From assembly GCA_023910675.1 (NCBI GenBank), contig JAAVWC010000007.1, forward strand, positions 62,001 to 126,000: a DNA stretch of 64,000 nucleotides, given 5' to 3'. Source of the stretch: Gemmatimonas sp. Lineage in GTDB: Bacteria; Gemmatimonadota; Gemmatimonadetes; Gemmatimonadales; Gemmatimonadaceae. The notes beneath the pieces were generated by a model. The model ran no database searches and was not told the origin of the DNA. It saw only the letters and a program-made list of their open reading frames with translations. The position numbers and the translations under genes are program-made. Positions 1-9,018 of the stretch are shown piece after piece (within the stretch, counting starts at the first letter, position 1; every line of letters begins with the position of its first letter).

Positions 1-411
1 GGTGAGCAAACGATCGAGCGCCGGTCCCATGACGCGCCCCTCGCTGGTGACGGAGCCGGAGAAGACGACCACGGCATCGACTGGTGGGCCTGACTCCGGG
101 TCGCGCCGCACAAACGCGTCGAGGAGCGGCGGGATCAGCGGCGTGTACGACACCGTCAGCAGGAGCAGGGCGCCGGTGGTGGTACTCCCCCAGAGCCATG
201 ATCCGACACTCGACGTAGCCACCAGCGCGCCGATGGTCATGGCGAGCGCGCGCGCAAGCGAGAGTGGCATGCCAAGGGTGTCAACGACACCAAGCGTGGC
301 GAAGAACTGTACGGTGCACAGGCCCAGCAGTGCGCCGGCACCTCGCACGATGATCGTGGGGGCACGCGCTCCGACGTCGGCGCCTCGACCACGAAAGAGC
401 AGATCACTCAC
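1..411 (-). CDS. DUF218/YdcF-like membrane protein, C-terminal part cut off by window edge
   Basis: The minus strand reads openly from a GTG at 411 to the window edge (137 residues visible). The N-terminal half holds two hydrophobic stretches, probably membrane helices. After them come a charged segment and PPVDAVVVFSGSVTSEGRV, which resembles the start of the DUF218 fold (DxxVVLSGG-type strand) of YdcF, SanA and ElyC envelope proteins. The gene lies 30 bp downstream of the NlpC/P60 gene on the same strand, so the two are probably co-transcribed and act at the envelope. The catalytic part of the domain lies outside the window, so the family call is tentative and no substrate can be given. Confidence 0.5.
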   Translation of the reverse strand, partial: MSDLLFRGRGADVGARAPTIIVRGAGALLGLCTVQFFATLGVVDTLGMPLSLARALAMTIGALVATSSVGSWLWGSTTTGALLLLTVSYTPLIPPLLDAFVRRDPESGPPVDAVVVFSGSVTSEGRVMGPALDRLLT

Positions 412-441
412 GTGTCTGCCGTCCCGCCGTTCGTGCGCGCG

Positions 442-1077
442 TCAGCGCGACAACGAGTCGGCCAACGCGAGCAGGCTGTCGCGTATCTGCGCGCTGTTGA
501 CGTCGACGAAGCGACGGACGCCCTTCCACTGGCGAATGAGCGGGTTGCGCTGATTCAGCGACGTTTCGATGACGCGGCGCTGTGAGGTGCTGGCGTGCAC
601 CATCTTGCCATCACCGACGTAAATGCCGACGTGCGAGATGCGTGAGCCGCGACCGAACGTGAGCACGTCACCGGGCTTGAGCGCCGCGACGTTCTTGGGC
701 ACCTCGGCGCCGACCTTCGACTGCCCGTGGGCCGTCCGCGGCAGCACCACGTCGATGATGCTCATGGCGTAGCGCACCAGACCGCTGCAATCGAGACCGA
801 CACCGGGTTTGGTGCCGCCCAGCCTGTACCGGGTGCCGACACTCCCACGGGCCTTTGACACGATGCTGTCGCGCACCCGTTCGGCCGACGCACTGAACTG
901 CGCAAACGGCTTCTTCGATTCGAGTTGAATGCCACGCCCCGTGTCCTGCGCCTGCGCCGCCGCCGACACCGCGACGAGCGCAGCGGCGACAACCGGAAGC
1001 AGGGTGCGGGAGAGTCGGGTCACGTGGTTTGGGCGACTGGAGAAGGCCGGGGTTGGCGGACTCGTGAAATTATTCAT
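442..1077 (-). CDS. Secreted NlpC/P60 cysteine peptidase (peptidoglycan endopeptidase)
   Basis: This 211-residue protein has a signal peptide (hydrophobic core about residues 25-42, ending AAAQAQ) and one NlpC/P60 domain. The catalytic Cys97 lies in GLDCSGLVRY and His148 in SHVGIYVGDG; His160 in MVHAS is the likely third polar residue. Enzymes of this family cut D-gamma-glutamyl-diaminopimelate bonds in cell-wall stem peptides. No SH3 or LysM wall-binding domain is present, so it is a minimal periplasmic enzyme. A DUF218-like gene follows 30 bp downstream. The ATG at 1077 keeps a long n-region (about 20 residues before the core); a shorter start is possible. The 313 bp upstream contains a long palindrome. 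Confidence 0.85.
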   Translation of the reverse strand: MNNFTSPPTPAFSSRPNHVTRLSRTLLPVVAAALVAVSAAAQAQDTGRGIQLESKKPFAQFSASAERVRDSIVSKARGSVGTRYRLGGTKPGVGLDCSGLVRYAMSIIDVVLPRTAHGQSKVGAEVPKNVAALKPGDVLTFGRGSRISHVGIYVGDGKMVHASTSQRRVIETSLNQRNPLIRQWKGVRRFVDVNSAQIRDSLLALADSLSR

Positions 1078-1167
1078 GAGAATGACGCGGCACCAGAGTG
1101 AACTGTCACGCGGGGGGCACTTTCTGTGTGCTGGCCGTGCATTCTGGTTGTTGGAACAATGGGATGC

Positions 1168-1368
1168 TGGTCCGGCGGTCTACTGGTCGACGGATCGAGC
1201 CCTCAAGGGGAAGAACGCAAGGGGAACGGGGGAGGCGCGGTACGATCCACCACTAAGGGCCACGACCACTGCGGTTGCGGTTTCAGTGGACACAACCGCG
1301 CTTCCCCCTTTCCCCTTGCTTTCTTCCCCCTGAGGGCTCGATCCGTCGGCGAGCAGACCGCCGGACCA
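1168..1368. repeat. Long palindrome, family PAL-1 copy A (201 bp)
   Basis: Both ends read TGGTCCGGCGGTC / GACCGCCGGACCA, and the two arms pair almost continuously to the centre. Inner blocks such as GGATCGAGCCCTCA and GGGGAAGAA occur in both arms. It fills the gap between the NlpC/P60 gene and queE. The same layout and core blocks recur at 25718-25904 and 56796-56955. Apparent open frames running through it are by-products of the GC-rich palindrome, not genes. Confidence 0.85.
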
Positions 1369-1390
1369 CACACCCGTTGTTCGCTGCCGT

Positions 1391-2029
1391 TCAGCGAATG
1401 CCCAGCACCTTGTGCGTCTGCACCGAGAGCCGCCATTGCGGGTGCGCTAGGCAGTAGGCGAGTGCGGCCGCCGAATTCCGCGCCTGGTCCGGCCCGTCCA
1501 TGGGCTGCAGCAGGAAGTGCTGGAAATCCCACTCGGCAAAGCGCTCGGGCATGGCCAGCGGTTGCGGGTACACCAGCTTGAGCTCATGCCCCGACGTGAG
1601 GACGACGGGTGCGTTGGCCTTGGGGCTCACACAGATCCAGTCGAGGCCGGCCGGCGCCGGCTGCGTGCCGTTCGTCTCCACGGCCACCTCGAAGCCTTCG
1701 GCATGCAGCGCGTCAATGGCGGCCGCGTCGAGTTGCAGCAGCGGCTCGCCGCCCGTACACACGACAAGGGGCCGCACCGCTGCCGGTGCATCGGCCGGCC
1801 AGCGGCTTTTCACGAACGCCGCCAGCGCCTCGGCGGTGGCGAACTTGCCGCCGTCCGGCCCCACCCCTACGAAATCGGTATCGCAGAACGTGCACACGGC
1901 GGTGGCGCGCTCCGCCTCACGACCCGTCCACAGATTGCACCCCGCAAACCGGCAGAACACGGCGGCGCGGCCGGCGTTGAGCCCTTCGCCCTGCAGCGTG
2001 TAGAAGCACTCCTTGACCGTGTACGCCAC
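1391..2029 (-). CDS. queE: 7-carboxy-7-deazaguanine synthase (radical SAM)
   Basis: QueE converts 6-carboxytetrahydropterin to 7-carboxy-7-deazaguanine in the queuosine/preQ0 pathway. The 212-residue length fits. The cluster-binding cysteines are C31, C46 and C49, in the expanded C-x14-C-x2-C spacing typical of the long QueE type instead of the classic CxxxCxxC. YTLQGEG at residues 10-16 and TGGEPLLQ are family hallmarks for substrate and SAM binding. The stop of queC lies 2 bp upstream of the start, so queC and queE form one operon and supply consecutive steps. The frame is intact here, unlike queC. Confidence 0.93.
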   Translation of the reverse strand: MAYTVKECFYTLQGEGLNAGRAAVFCRFAGCNLWTGREAERATAVCTFCDTDFVGVGPDGGKFATAEALAAFVKSRWPADAPAAVRPLVVCTGGEPLLQLDAAAIDALHAEGFEVAVETNGTQPAPAGLDWICVSPKANAPVVLTSGHELKLVYPQPLAMPERFAEWDFQHFLLQPMDGPDQARNSAAALAYCLAHPQWRLSVQTHKVLGIR

Positions 2030-2031
2030 CG

Positions 2032-2726
2032 TCAGCTCCCGTACGCGATCGGGTCGGTGGCACCGGCTTCGGCAAAGCCGCGTAACCGCAGCTGACAGGC
2101 GTCGCAGTGTCCGCAGGAGACGCCGTCCGGCGACGGATCGTAGCAGCTGGTGGTCAGGCTATAGTCCACGCCCAGTTCGTGGCCCAGCGTGACGATCTGC
2201 GCCTTGGTGAGGTGCTGCAGCGGCGCGTGAATGCGCAGACGCTGCCTACCCTGCACGCCAGCGGCAGGTCGCGAGATTCGCCATCGTTTCGAACGCCGCG
2301 ACGTATTCCGGACGGCAGTCGGGATAGCCGGAGTAGTCCAGCGCGTTCACGCCAATGAAAATGGCGTCGGCCCCCAGCACCTCGGCCCACGCCAGCGCGA
2401 ACGACAAGAAGATCGTGTTGCGCGCCGGTACATACGTGACCGGAATTTCGTCGACCGCGTGCTCCACATCGCGATCCTTCGGCACGTCGACGTCGGCCGT
2501 GAGCGCCGAACCGCCCCACTGGCGCAGGTCGATATCGACCACCACGTGCTTCGCCACCCCCATGGTCCTGGGCCACGCGCCGCGCCGCCTCGATCTCCAC
2601 CGAATGCCGCTGCCCGTAGCGGAAGGTCATGGCATACGGGGTGTACCCCTCGCGTTTGGCCACCGCGAGGACCGTCGTGGAGTCGAGTCCCCCGGAAAGC
2701 AACACCACGGCCGGAGCCCCTGCCAC
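2032..2726 (-). pseudogene. queC: 7-cyano-7-deazaguanine synthase, frameshifted twice in this sequence
   Basis: QueC uses ATP and ammonia to turn 7-carboxy-7-deazaguanine into preQ0. The N-terminus has the PP-loop [10 protein letters not shown], and the C-terminus has the zinc site [20 protein letters not shown]. The reading is split over three frames. The first break is at a run of five C at 2557-2561: dropping one base restores [13 protein letters not shown]. The second is near 2262, where dropping one base joins MANLAT to [14 protein letters not shown]. Both are +1 changes, every family motif is present, and queE follows 2 bp downstream. Sequencing error is therefore more likely than gene loss. 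Confidence 0.85.
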
Positions 2727-2845
2727 CGACCTCAGCGTGGGGGACTGTGTTCGGTTCGCCAGTCATATGCTCACAAAGTACACCATTGGCCTCGTCGCGT
2801 CCCCCACACCTTTTCCGCACGCGTGTCCCTCGCCAGCTTCCGCCC

Positions 2846-3569
2846 ATGTTCGATTGGATTAACGACCCGCAGGCGTGGATTTCCCTGCTGACGCTGTCCG
2901 TGCTCGAGGTCGTCCTCGGCATCGACAACATCATTTTCATCTCGATCCTCTCCGGGAAGCTCAACGACGCCGACAAGGCCAAGGCGCGCATCGTTCGGGC
3001 TCGCCGGTGCCTTCATCAGCCGCGTGCTGTTGCTGCTTTCCATCACCTGGGTCATGCAGCTCACGCGGCCGTTGTTCACGGTGCTCACGCGTGACGTGTC
3101 GGGGCGCGACCTCATTCTGCTCATCGGTGGACTCTTCCTCATCGCCAAGGCGACGATGGAAATCCACAGCAAGCTCGAGGGGCCCGACGAAGAAGTCGAA
3201 CAGCAGGCGCGCGCCGGTCGGTCCCTTTGGGGAACCGTCGCGCAGATTGCGGTGCTCGATCTCGTGTTTTCGCTCGACTCGGTCATTACCGCCGTGGGCA
3301 TGGCCGACGATGTCAGCATCATGATTCTCGCCAACGTCGTCGCGTTGTGCGTGATGCTCTTTGCGGCGCGCTCCATTGGCGACTTTGTCGAAGATCACCC
3401 CACCGTGAAGATGCTCGCCCTCGCCTTTCTCGTGCTCATTGGTACCAACCTGGTGGGCGAAGGTATGGGACAGCATATCCCGAAGGGCTACACGTACGCG
3501 GCCATGGCCTTCTCTGTCGCGGTGGAAATGCTCAACATCCGCGTGCGCAAGAAGTCGAAGACCGCCTGA
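2846..3569 (+). pseudogene. TerC/Alx-family membrane protein, one frameshift in this sequence
   Basis: TerC-family integral membrane proteins are linked to tellurite resistance and manganese export. The start reads MFDWINDPQAW, followed by VLEVVLGIDNIIFISIL; the acidic GIDN in the first helix is the family hallmark, and a second copy, LDLVFSLDSVITAVGM, lies in the C-terminal half. An extra T in the pair at 2994-2995 breaks the frame; removing it gives ARIVGLAGAFISRVLLL and a protein of about 240 residues. The ATG at 2846 is chosen because it gives the conserved N-terminus. The gene is divergent from queC with about 120 bp between them. Confidence 0.85.
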
Positions 3570-3732
3570 GGTAGAAGCGGCTCATCAGTTGGGGTCACCC
3601 GGGTGTCCACATTGGTGGACACTTGAATTGGCGGGGTTCTGTCAACTTACTGGTGTACAACGACTTGGCGTGCCGCACGTGGATGGCCCCGGCTGTGCGA
3701 CATGGGGGGACGTCACCAACTCTGGAGTTTTC

Positions 3733-4359
3733 ATGAAGTCCTATCTCGTTCGCACCTCGCTTGCAGCCGTCATCGTGGCCGCCTCCCCGCTCCTCGCGCA
3801 GGCGCAGAAGGGGACGGGCGTTGGCGCGCACCTCACACCGTTCGCCGGGTATCTCATTACCGGCGATTGGTACGACGGTCCGGTCGGGACGAGCATCGCG
3901 GCCACCAATGCGCCCATGCTCGGGGTGCAGGGCGGCATTCCGCTTTCCAAGGGCGTGTCGCTCGTCGGCAATCTCGCCTATGCCTCAGGCGACCTGCGCA
4001 TAGGGTTGCCGCTGCTGGGTGGTGTCAATGTCGGGTCGGCCAACACGTGGATGTACGACGTGGGCCTCGAACTTGGGGGCCTGGCCGGGCGTTCCACCGG
4101 TATCGCGCCCTTCGTGCAAGGCGGGATCGGCGGGATGACCAACGACATCAAGGCGAGCGTCTTCGAGACGCGTGCGTCGAACGTGGCGTACACCGCCGGG
4201 GTAGGGGTGGATCTCGGGATTTCCAACGGGTTGGTCGTACGCGTTCAGGCGAAGGACTGGATCAGCCGGTTCAACTCCGAAGACGCCGTGGGCTTTCGCG
4301 TGAATGGAAACCTCGCGCACAACGTGGCGCTTACGGCCGGTGTGAAACTGCGCTTCTGA
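3733..4359 (+). CDS. Outer-membrane beta-barrel protein (OmpA/OprF-like barrel)
   Basis: The 208-residue protein starts with a clear signal peptide (MKSYLVRTSLAAVIVAASPLLAQA). Alternating hydrophobic strands rich in Gly and aromatics follow, and the last residue is Phe (GVKLRF), the usual outer-membrane insertion signal. No peptidoglycan-binding domain follows, so it is a small free-standing barrel. Function beyond outer-membrane structure or transport cannot be read. The ATG at 3733 is preferred over upstream in-frame sequence because it starts the signal peptide. The next gene on the same strand begins 74 bp later. Confidence 0.75.
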   Translation: MKSYLVRTSLAAVIVAASPLLAQAQKGTGVGAHLTPFAGYLITGDWYDGPVGTSIAATNAPMLGVQGGIPLSKGVSLVGNLAYASGDLRIGLPLLGGVNVGSANTWMYDVGLELGGLAGRSTGIAPFVQGGIGGMTNDIKASVFETRASNVAYTAGVGVDLGISNGLVVRVQAKDWISRFNSEDAVGFRVNGNLAHNVALTAGVKLRF

Positions 4360-4433
4360 CGCAGTGTTCTGCTGATGCCATGAGCGACCTGCCGGGATAG
4401 CTTGCAGCAGGACTTTCTCCGAACAGGACTCCA

Positions 4434-6236
4434 GTGGATCAGCTTGTGACTTCAGTTCGTCAACTCATGGTCGCGGTAGCGTGTGCGTCAGCATTCGCTG
4501 CCGTGACTGCCGTTGTTTCCACGCCCCTGTTGGCGCAGGCGGGCACCGGGCAGGCCACTACCACCGACAGCATGTCGTCGGCGTCGGTGCGCGATCCGCT
4601 GCGTGGTTCCCCCAGCAGCGTAAGCAGCCTCGGTTCGTCGGCGCGTGGCCAACAGGATGCCTTCGAGCGCAATCACCGCCTCGGCCTGCGCTTCTACAAC
4701 GGCGGCGCCGATGCCACCTGCGAAGTGCCGCTGGGCCGCATCTGCTATTGGAACAACAATGGCGATGTGCCGCCGCCTGCCGAGCGTACCGATGCGAAGA
4801 TCGAGCGTGAGCAGTTGCTCGAACTGCTCGGCCGTGCGCAGGCCGCCGACCCGAAGGACGATTGGGTGAGCGGTATGCGGGTGCGCTACGCGATGGAAGG
4901 CGGCCTCCCTGATACGGCGCTCGTGGCGGCGCGCGCGTGTGGTGGTACCGACTGGTGGTGTCAGGCCCTGCGCGGCATGGCGCTCCACAACGCCAATCAG
5001 CATGTGGCCGGTGGACAGGCATTCGACCGCGCATTGGCCAGCATGTCTGAGTCGCAGCGGTGCGCGTGGAGCGATCTCACCATGTGGCTCGATCCGCTCA
5101 TGCAGCCCGCGTACAAGGCACTCTCGTGCACCGAACGTCTTGCGCGCAACGAGCGCATCTTCCGCCTCGCGCAGCCACTGTGGATGCTGCCGGGCAACGA
5201 CATCAAGAACGAACTCTTCGCGCGCCGCACGATGTCCCGTGTGCATTCGCTCGGTCGCATTCCCTACGATTTGCAGTGGGGCGACGACCTGCTCGAATCA
5301 CAGGTGCGCTACGGATGGCCCACGGCCTGGTCGGTGCAGAATGGTGGCGTGGCCGATCCACGTCCGCCGCAGGTCATCGGTCACGAGCCGACGCCCAGTT
5401 ACGACTTCATGCCGCTCATCGAAGCCATCGACACCCCGCTCGATGCCAAGTCGACCGATTGGGACATGAAGCGCAAGAAGGCGCGCATGCGATACAGCAC
5501 GCGCTACGCTGCCGGCTTCGGTGCGCTGCCGCATCAGATCGCCCGTTTCCGTCGGGGCGACACGACGGTAGTCGCTGGCGGCTACCGGCTCATGCGTGAA
5601 CTCGAAATGGGTCGCGCGCCCTACCAGGCGGGGCTGGTGCTCGACCGCGTCGACGGGGCCAAGCCGATCGTCGTCACGAAGGATAGCGCTGGGGCGAACG
5701 GCGCGTTACTCGCCGCCATACAGGCGCCGATGCTCGCCAGCATCGAAGTGCTGGCCCCGGTAGGCAAGCGTGCCGCCCGCGCACGGACGGTGGTGCAACC
5801 GCTCCCGGCCGATGCGCGCCTTTCCGACTATTTGTTGCTGCAGCGTGGTGATCCGTCGCCGACGCCGAGTCTCGAACGCAATGCCGCACAGGCGTACGGC
5901 TCGCTCGAAATTGACGGCGGCACGCAGATCGGCATTTACTGGGAGATGTATCGCCAGGCGAGCCCCGGCGCGCCACTGCAGGTGTCGCTGCGTGCCACGC
6001 GACTGGGCGCGAGCTTCATGCAGAAGCTCGGTTCGTCGATCGGGTTGTCGAAGGCACTCACCCCCGTGTCGATCAAGTACAACGACAATGGCCGTCCCGA
6101 TGGTGGTGCCGGTCGCAGCCTCACGCTGAACTTCCCGAGCGTGCCGGCCGGTGATTATCAGCTGACGCTGCTCGTGAGTGGTGCCGGTGTCACCGATTCG
6201 ACAACGCAGCGCATACGGGTGCGGCCGGCGAAGTAG
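4434..6236 (+). CDS. Large secreted protein of unknown function (600 aa)
   Basis: A GTG at 4434, or more likely the ATG 33 bp later, opens a signal peptide ending STPLLAQA. The mature protein has several Cys residues, a Trp-rich segment (GGTDWWCQALRGMALHNA) and an early helical part that looks TPR-like. A middle block, DDLLESQVRYGWPTAWSV, weakly recalls GWxTD-type exported proteins. The C-terminal 150 residues look like beta-sandwich. I do not recognise a characterised family. The gene ends 3 bp from the stop of the convergent minus-strand operon, with no room for a separate terminator. Confidence 0.6.
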   Translation: MDQLVTSVRQLMVAVACASAFAAVTAVVSTPLLAQAGTGQATTTDSMSSASVRDPLRGSPSSVSSLGSSARGQQDAFERNHRLGLRFYNGGADATCEVPLGRICYWNNNGDVPPPAERTDAKIEREQLLELLGRAQAADPKDDWVSGMRVRYAMEGGLPDTALVAARACGGTDWWCQALRGMALHNANQHVAGGQAFDRALASMSESQRCAWSDLTMWLDPLMQPAYKALSCTERLARNERIFRLAQPLWMLPGNDIKNELFARRTMSRVHSLGRIPYDLQWGDDLLESQVRYGWPTAWSVQNGGVADPRPPQVIGHEPTPSYDFMPLIEAIDTPLDAKSTDWDMKRKKARMRYSTRYAAGFGALPHQIARFRRGDTTVVAGGYRLMRELEMGRAPYQAGLVLDRVDGAKPIVVTKDSAGANGALLAAIQAPMLASIEVLAPVGKRAARARTVVQPLPADARLSDYLLLQRGDPSPTPSLERNAAQAYGSLEIDGGTQIGIYWEMYRQASPGAPLQVSLRATRLGASFMQKLGSSIGLSKALTPVSIKYNDNGRPDGGAGRSLTLNFPSVPAGDYQLTLLVSGAGVTDSTTQRIRVRPAK

Positions 6237-6239
6237 CCG

Positions 6240-7676
6240 CTATCGCCGCACCAGCACCATGCCCACGGGGCTTCCATATTCATCGTTGCCGATGGGAAGT
6301 CCCGGTGGGGCAATCCACTGACCGCCGTCGGCGCGCACGACAATGCGGTGCATGCCGGGCGATAGTTTGAGCTCGGCACGCCAGCGCCCGTTTTGCAAGC
6401 GGCGCATGGGGGTAATGCTCCACTGCGTGGCGTCGCCCATGAGCTCCACCGATTCGGCTTTCGGCGCATCGATGAGCAGGACCACACGCAGGGTATCGCG
6501 GACGGTGGCCAACAGGGCGTCGTCGGGCCTGCCCGTCTCGATGGACGCGCTGTCGACGACGCCGAGCGTGCGCGCCTCGAACGCGAGAATGCCGCCCGGT
6601 GTGCCGTCGTTGTCGCGCCAGGGCAGTCGCGAGATACGCACCCCGAGCGCCACCATGGGCGAGAAGGCCGACCGGTTACGCAGCTCGTCGCGCAACATGG
6701 CGCCGCCGACGGTGGCGCCATTGGTGGCCGCTGCGCCAACGAGCGAAAGCCAACCGGTGACCGGCTGCACCACGGCCACTGACGCCACCGTGGGAACGGT
6801 CTGCGGCGTGGGAGCGAGCGCGTCGCTCGTGATCCAGCGCGCGACCGGCGCGGTCACCGAGAGCAACCACTGCGCCTGCCCCGTATTGAAACCCGCCGAG
6901 GCAATGCCGGTGGCGAGATCGCGCCGCTGCACCGTCCGCAGCGTACTGCTATTCGTCAGTCGGCCGGCACCCGTCGGCACGTTGACCATGGGGCGCGGTA
7001 CATCGACGGTGAATGTCTGGGTGGTCACGCGCGTCGCCCGTTCGAACGACAGGCCGAACGCGAAGTCGACGCCCAGATACGTCGTCACCATACCGCCTTC
7101 GGCGCGCGCCAACTGGCCCACATCGATACGACGCGTAATGGTCGTATCACCAATGAGGGGATCGGCCGCGATCGACGGCGCCATCAGTCTGGCCAGCGAG
7201 CTGCCGAACGGATTCGTGCCGGGCTGCCCGTTGACGGACGACCGGCCATAACTCACCGCACTCCAGAGGCGCTGTTCACCAAGGCGCGCGCGCGCGCGCA
7301 CGGAAAGCACTCCCTGCGCTTGCGCATGGCCGGTGACGCCGTCGGTGAAGTGCACGTTGCCGCTGCCCAGTAACGCGAGACGGATGCGTCCGAGACGCCC
7401 CACCGGCTGCGTCGCGCCGAACCAGAGATCGTTGCGCTGCGCGAGCGAGTTGCCGTTGCCATCGGGGAGCGAGGCGATGCCCAGCACCGAGAATGTCGAG
7501 GCGTCGGTGACGGGGCCGATCGTGGACGCTGGCGCCATGGGGGCATCGCCGCGAACCTGCGCGCGCAGCTGTTCGGCCGACGTTCCCACGGAAAGCAGGG
7601 CGCAAGGCAAGGCCCACCCGCGGCTCCGAAGGGAGCGGCGGCGCATCGCGCGGGAGAAACGGCGAGCGGGCGTCAC
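6240..7676 (-). CDS. Secreted protein with C-terminal glycogen-binding (AMPK1/CBM48-like) domain
   Basis: This 478-residue protein has an N-terminal signal or anchor and a long middle of short beta-rich repeats that may form a barrel-like or strand-rich fold. The last 85 residues are an E-set glycogen-recognition domain (LRVVLLIDAPKAESVELMGD ... WRAELKLSPGMHRIVVRADG) that ends the chain. The GTG start at 7676 overlaps the previous stop by 4 bp. It is the last gene of the sigma-factor operon and probably the outermost exported component. The binding ligand and any catalytic role cannot be seen. Confidence 0.65.
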   Translation of the reverse strand: MTPARRFSRAMRRRSLRSRGWALPCALLSVGTSAEQLRAQVRGDAPMAPASTIGPVTDASTFSVLGIASLPDGNGNSLAQRNDLWFGATQPVGRLGRIRLALLGSGNVHFTDGVTGHAQAQGVLSVRARARLGEQRLWSAVSYGRSSVNGQPGTNPFGSSLARLMAPSIAADPLIGDTTITRRIDVGQLARAEGGMVTTYLGVDFAFGLSFERATRVTTQTFTVDVPRPMVNVPTGAGRLTNSSTLRTVQRRDLATGIASAGFNTGQAQWLLSVTAPVARWITSDALAPTPQTVPTVASVAVVQPVTGWLSLVGAAATNGATVGGAMLRDELRNRSAFSPMVALGVRISRLPWRDNDGTPGGILAFEARTLGVVDSASIETGRPDDALLATVRDTLRVVLLIDAPKAESVELMGDATQWSITPMRRLQNGRWRAELKLSPGMHRIVVRADGGQWIAPPGLPIGNDEYGSPVGMVLVRR

Positions 7677-8386
7677 GAGTCTGGCGGTCGAACCGGTTTG
7701 CGGTCGGTGGTGGCCGGAGTGACCGGCGGACTGCTGCCGGTTCCCCTAACGTAGCGATTGAGCGCATCGAGAGCCATCCCGGGGCCGCGTTGCGCGTTCT
7801 TCGCCACCGTGGCTTGCAGCCCCATCAGTACCTCGTCGGAGCGTGGTGTGCGCGCGAGCTGTTGCACCGCGTCGCGCGCTGACGGCGCGGGGACGCCGCG
7901 GCGCACGATATCCGTCAACACGACGAGCGGCACCACGGCCTGACCGGCCGGCCGTGTGCTACGGACGCGTTCGAGCGTGCGTTCGTCCAGGCCGGCGCGC
8001 ACCGCGATGGCGCCCGCTTCGAGCTCATCCTCGGTACTGCCGTCGCCGAGGGCGCGCTTGGCCGTTTGCAGGGCCCCCGCATGCTCTCGCACGACGCGCA
8101 GAATGCGATCGCCGGGCATGCGCCGCGCCGCGCCCTCGAGCGCCCGGTTGATGAGTGGGCGCACGGGCAATCCCAGCTCGGCGGCCTCATCGAACAGCGA
8201 CCGCAGGGCGTTGGCCGTGAGCGAATCGAAGCGGCTCGCATCGAACCGCATTGGCTGCCGTGTGGGGATGGCGGTGGTCACGGCCGGCTGTCCGCGACCC
8301 ATCGCGTTGAGAATGGTGTCGGCCCGCACCGCCGCCGTTGAGGTCGTCAGCTGCAACGTGAGCAGCAGCATTGTCGCGACGGTCAC
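7673..8386 (-). CDS. Secreted helical protein of unknown function in sigma-factor operon
   Basis: The 237-residue protein has a short hydrophobic leader (MTVATMLLLTLQLTTSTAA) and a mostly alpha-helical body with repeated Leu/Arg/Ala patterns that suggest a helical repeat. No catalytic motif is visible and I do not recognise the family. The GTG start at 8386 overlaps the stop of the upstream gene by 4 bp, and its own stop overlaps the start of the downstream glycogen-binding protein by 4 bp. Translation of the operon is therefore probably coupled, and the three proteins likely work together in the envelope. Confidence 0.55.
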   Translation of the reverse strand: MTVATMLLLTLQLTTSTAAVRADTILNAMGRGQPAVTTAIPTRQPMRFDASRFDSLTANALRSLFDEAAELGLPVRPLINRALEGAARRMPGDRILRVVREHAGALQTAKRALGDGSTEDELEAGAIAVRAGLDERTLERVRSTRPAGQAVVPLVVLTDIVRRGVPAPSARDAVQQLARTPRSDEVLMGLQATVAKNAQRGPGMALDALNRYVRGTGSSPPVTPATTDRKPVRPPDS

Positions 8387-9018
8387 TGCGACGCCTCACC
8401 ATCGACGATCACGGCATTGGTCGGGCCGTAGCCGCCATCCGGTACCTGTGGCGCCAGCGGGTCGACCAGCCAGCGCTTGCCATCGACCACAAATGCGTAC
8501 TGATGACGGCCGGGCGGCAGCGGGATGCGTGCCGACCACGTGCCGGTGTCTCCTTGCTGGACCATCGGCGTGGCGCGTTCATCCCACCCGTTGAAATCGC
8601 CGACGAGCGCGACCCGACGGGCATCGCTGGGGACGGTGAACTCGAAGCGCACGGTGCCGCCACCTTCTTCGCTGGTGCTCCCAGACGGCAGGAGCTGCGC
8701 GCGCGCGTTGGTGAAGGCGCTGTCGGCTTCGCGTTGGCTGAGATCGGCACGCCAGGGGTGCATGACCACGGCAACGAGCATCGCGGCGGCGACGGCGCCC
8801 CACCACCACCGGGGGCGGATACCGCCACGCGCCGGCGCCGCCTGATGCATGGTCTGCGCGAGCACGGCGCGGGACACCCGGGCGAGCGTATCGGAGGACG
8901 ATGGCGGGATGGCGGCATACGACGCGCGCAGCCGTGCGCCGATCTCGTCGGCGAATGGATCGCGCAGCTCGTCGGCCGACGGGAACGGCAGCCCGTTGTC
9001 GTTGACCGCGCCGCTCAT
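8383..9018 (-). CDS. Single-pass membrane protein with glycogen-binding domain, probable sigma-factor partner
   Basis: The 211-residue protein has a cytoplasmic stretch of about 70 residues, one membrane helix (WWWGAVAAAMLVAVVM) and an outside AMPK1/CBM48-like domain (VRFEFTVPSDARRVALVGDF, then GWDERATPM and GRHQYAFVVDGKRW). The layout is that of an anti-sigma factor: it directly follows an ECF sigma gene with a 4-bp overlap and has a cytoplasmic N-terminus and one helix. No zinc-finger HxxxCxxC is present. An anti-sigma role is inferred from position and topology; carbohydrate sensing by the outside domain is also inference. Confidence 0.65.
   Translation of the reverse strand: MSGAVNDNGLPFPSADELRDPFADEIGARLRASYAAIPPSSSDTLARVSRAVLAQTMHQAAPARGGIRPRWWWGAVAAAMLVAVVMHPWRADLSQREADSAFTNARAQLLPSGSTSEEGGGTVRFEFTVPSDARRVALVGDFNGWDERATPMVQQGDTGTWSARIPLPPGRHQYAFVVDGKRWLVDPLAPQVPDGGYGPTNAVIVDGEASQ

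Noticed and set aside
1126..1581. Open frames running through the PAL-1 copy A region on both strands
   Set aside because: They are made by the GC-rich palindrome and the antisense of queE; no start signal, no protein-like composition, and reading occurs on both strands equally.
2727..2845. preQ1 riboswitch upstream of queC
   Set aside because: No pseudoknot-type C-rich loop and A-rich tail could be found in the 119-bp gap.
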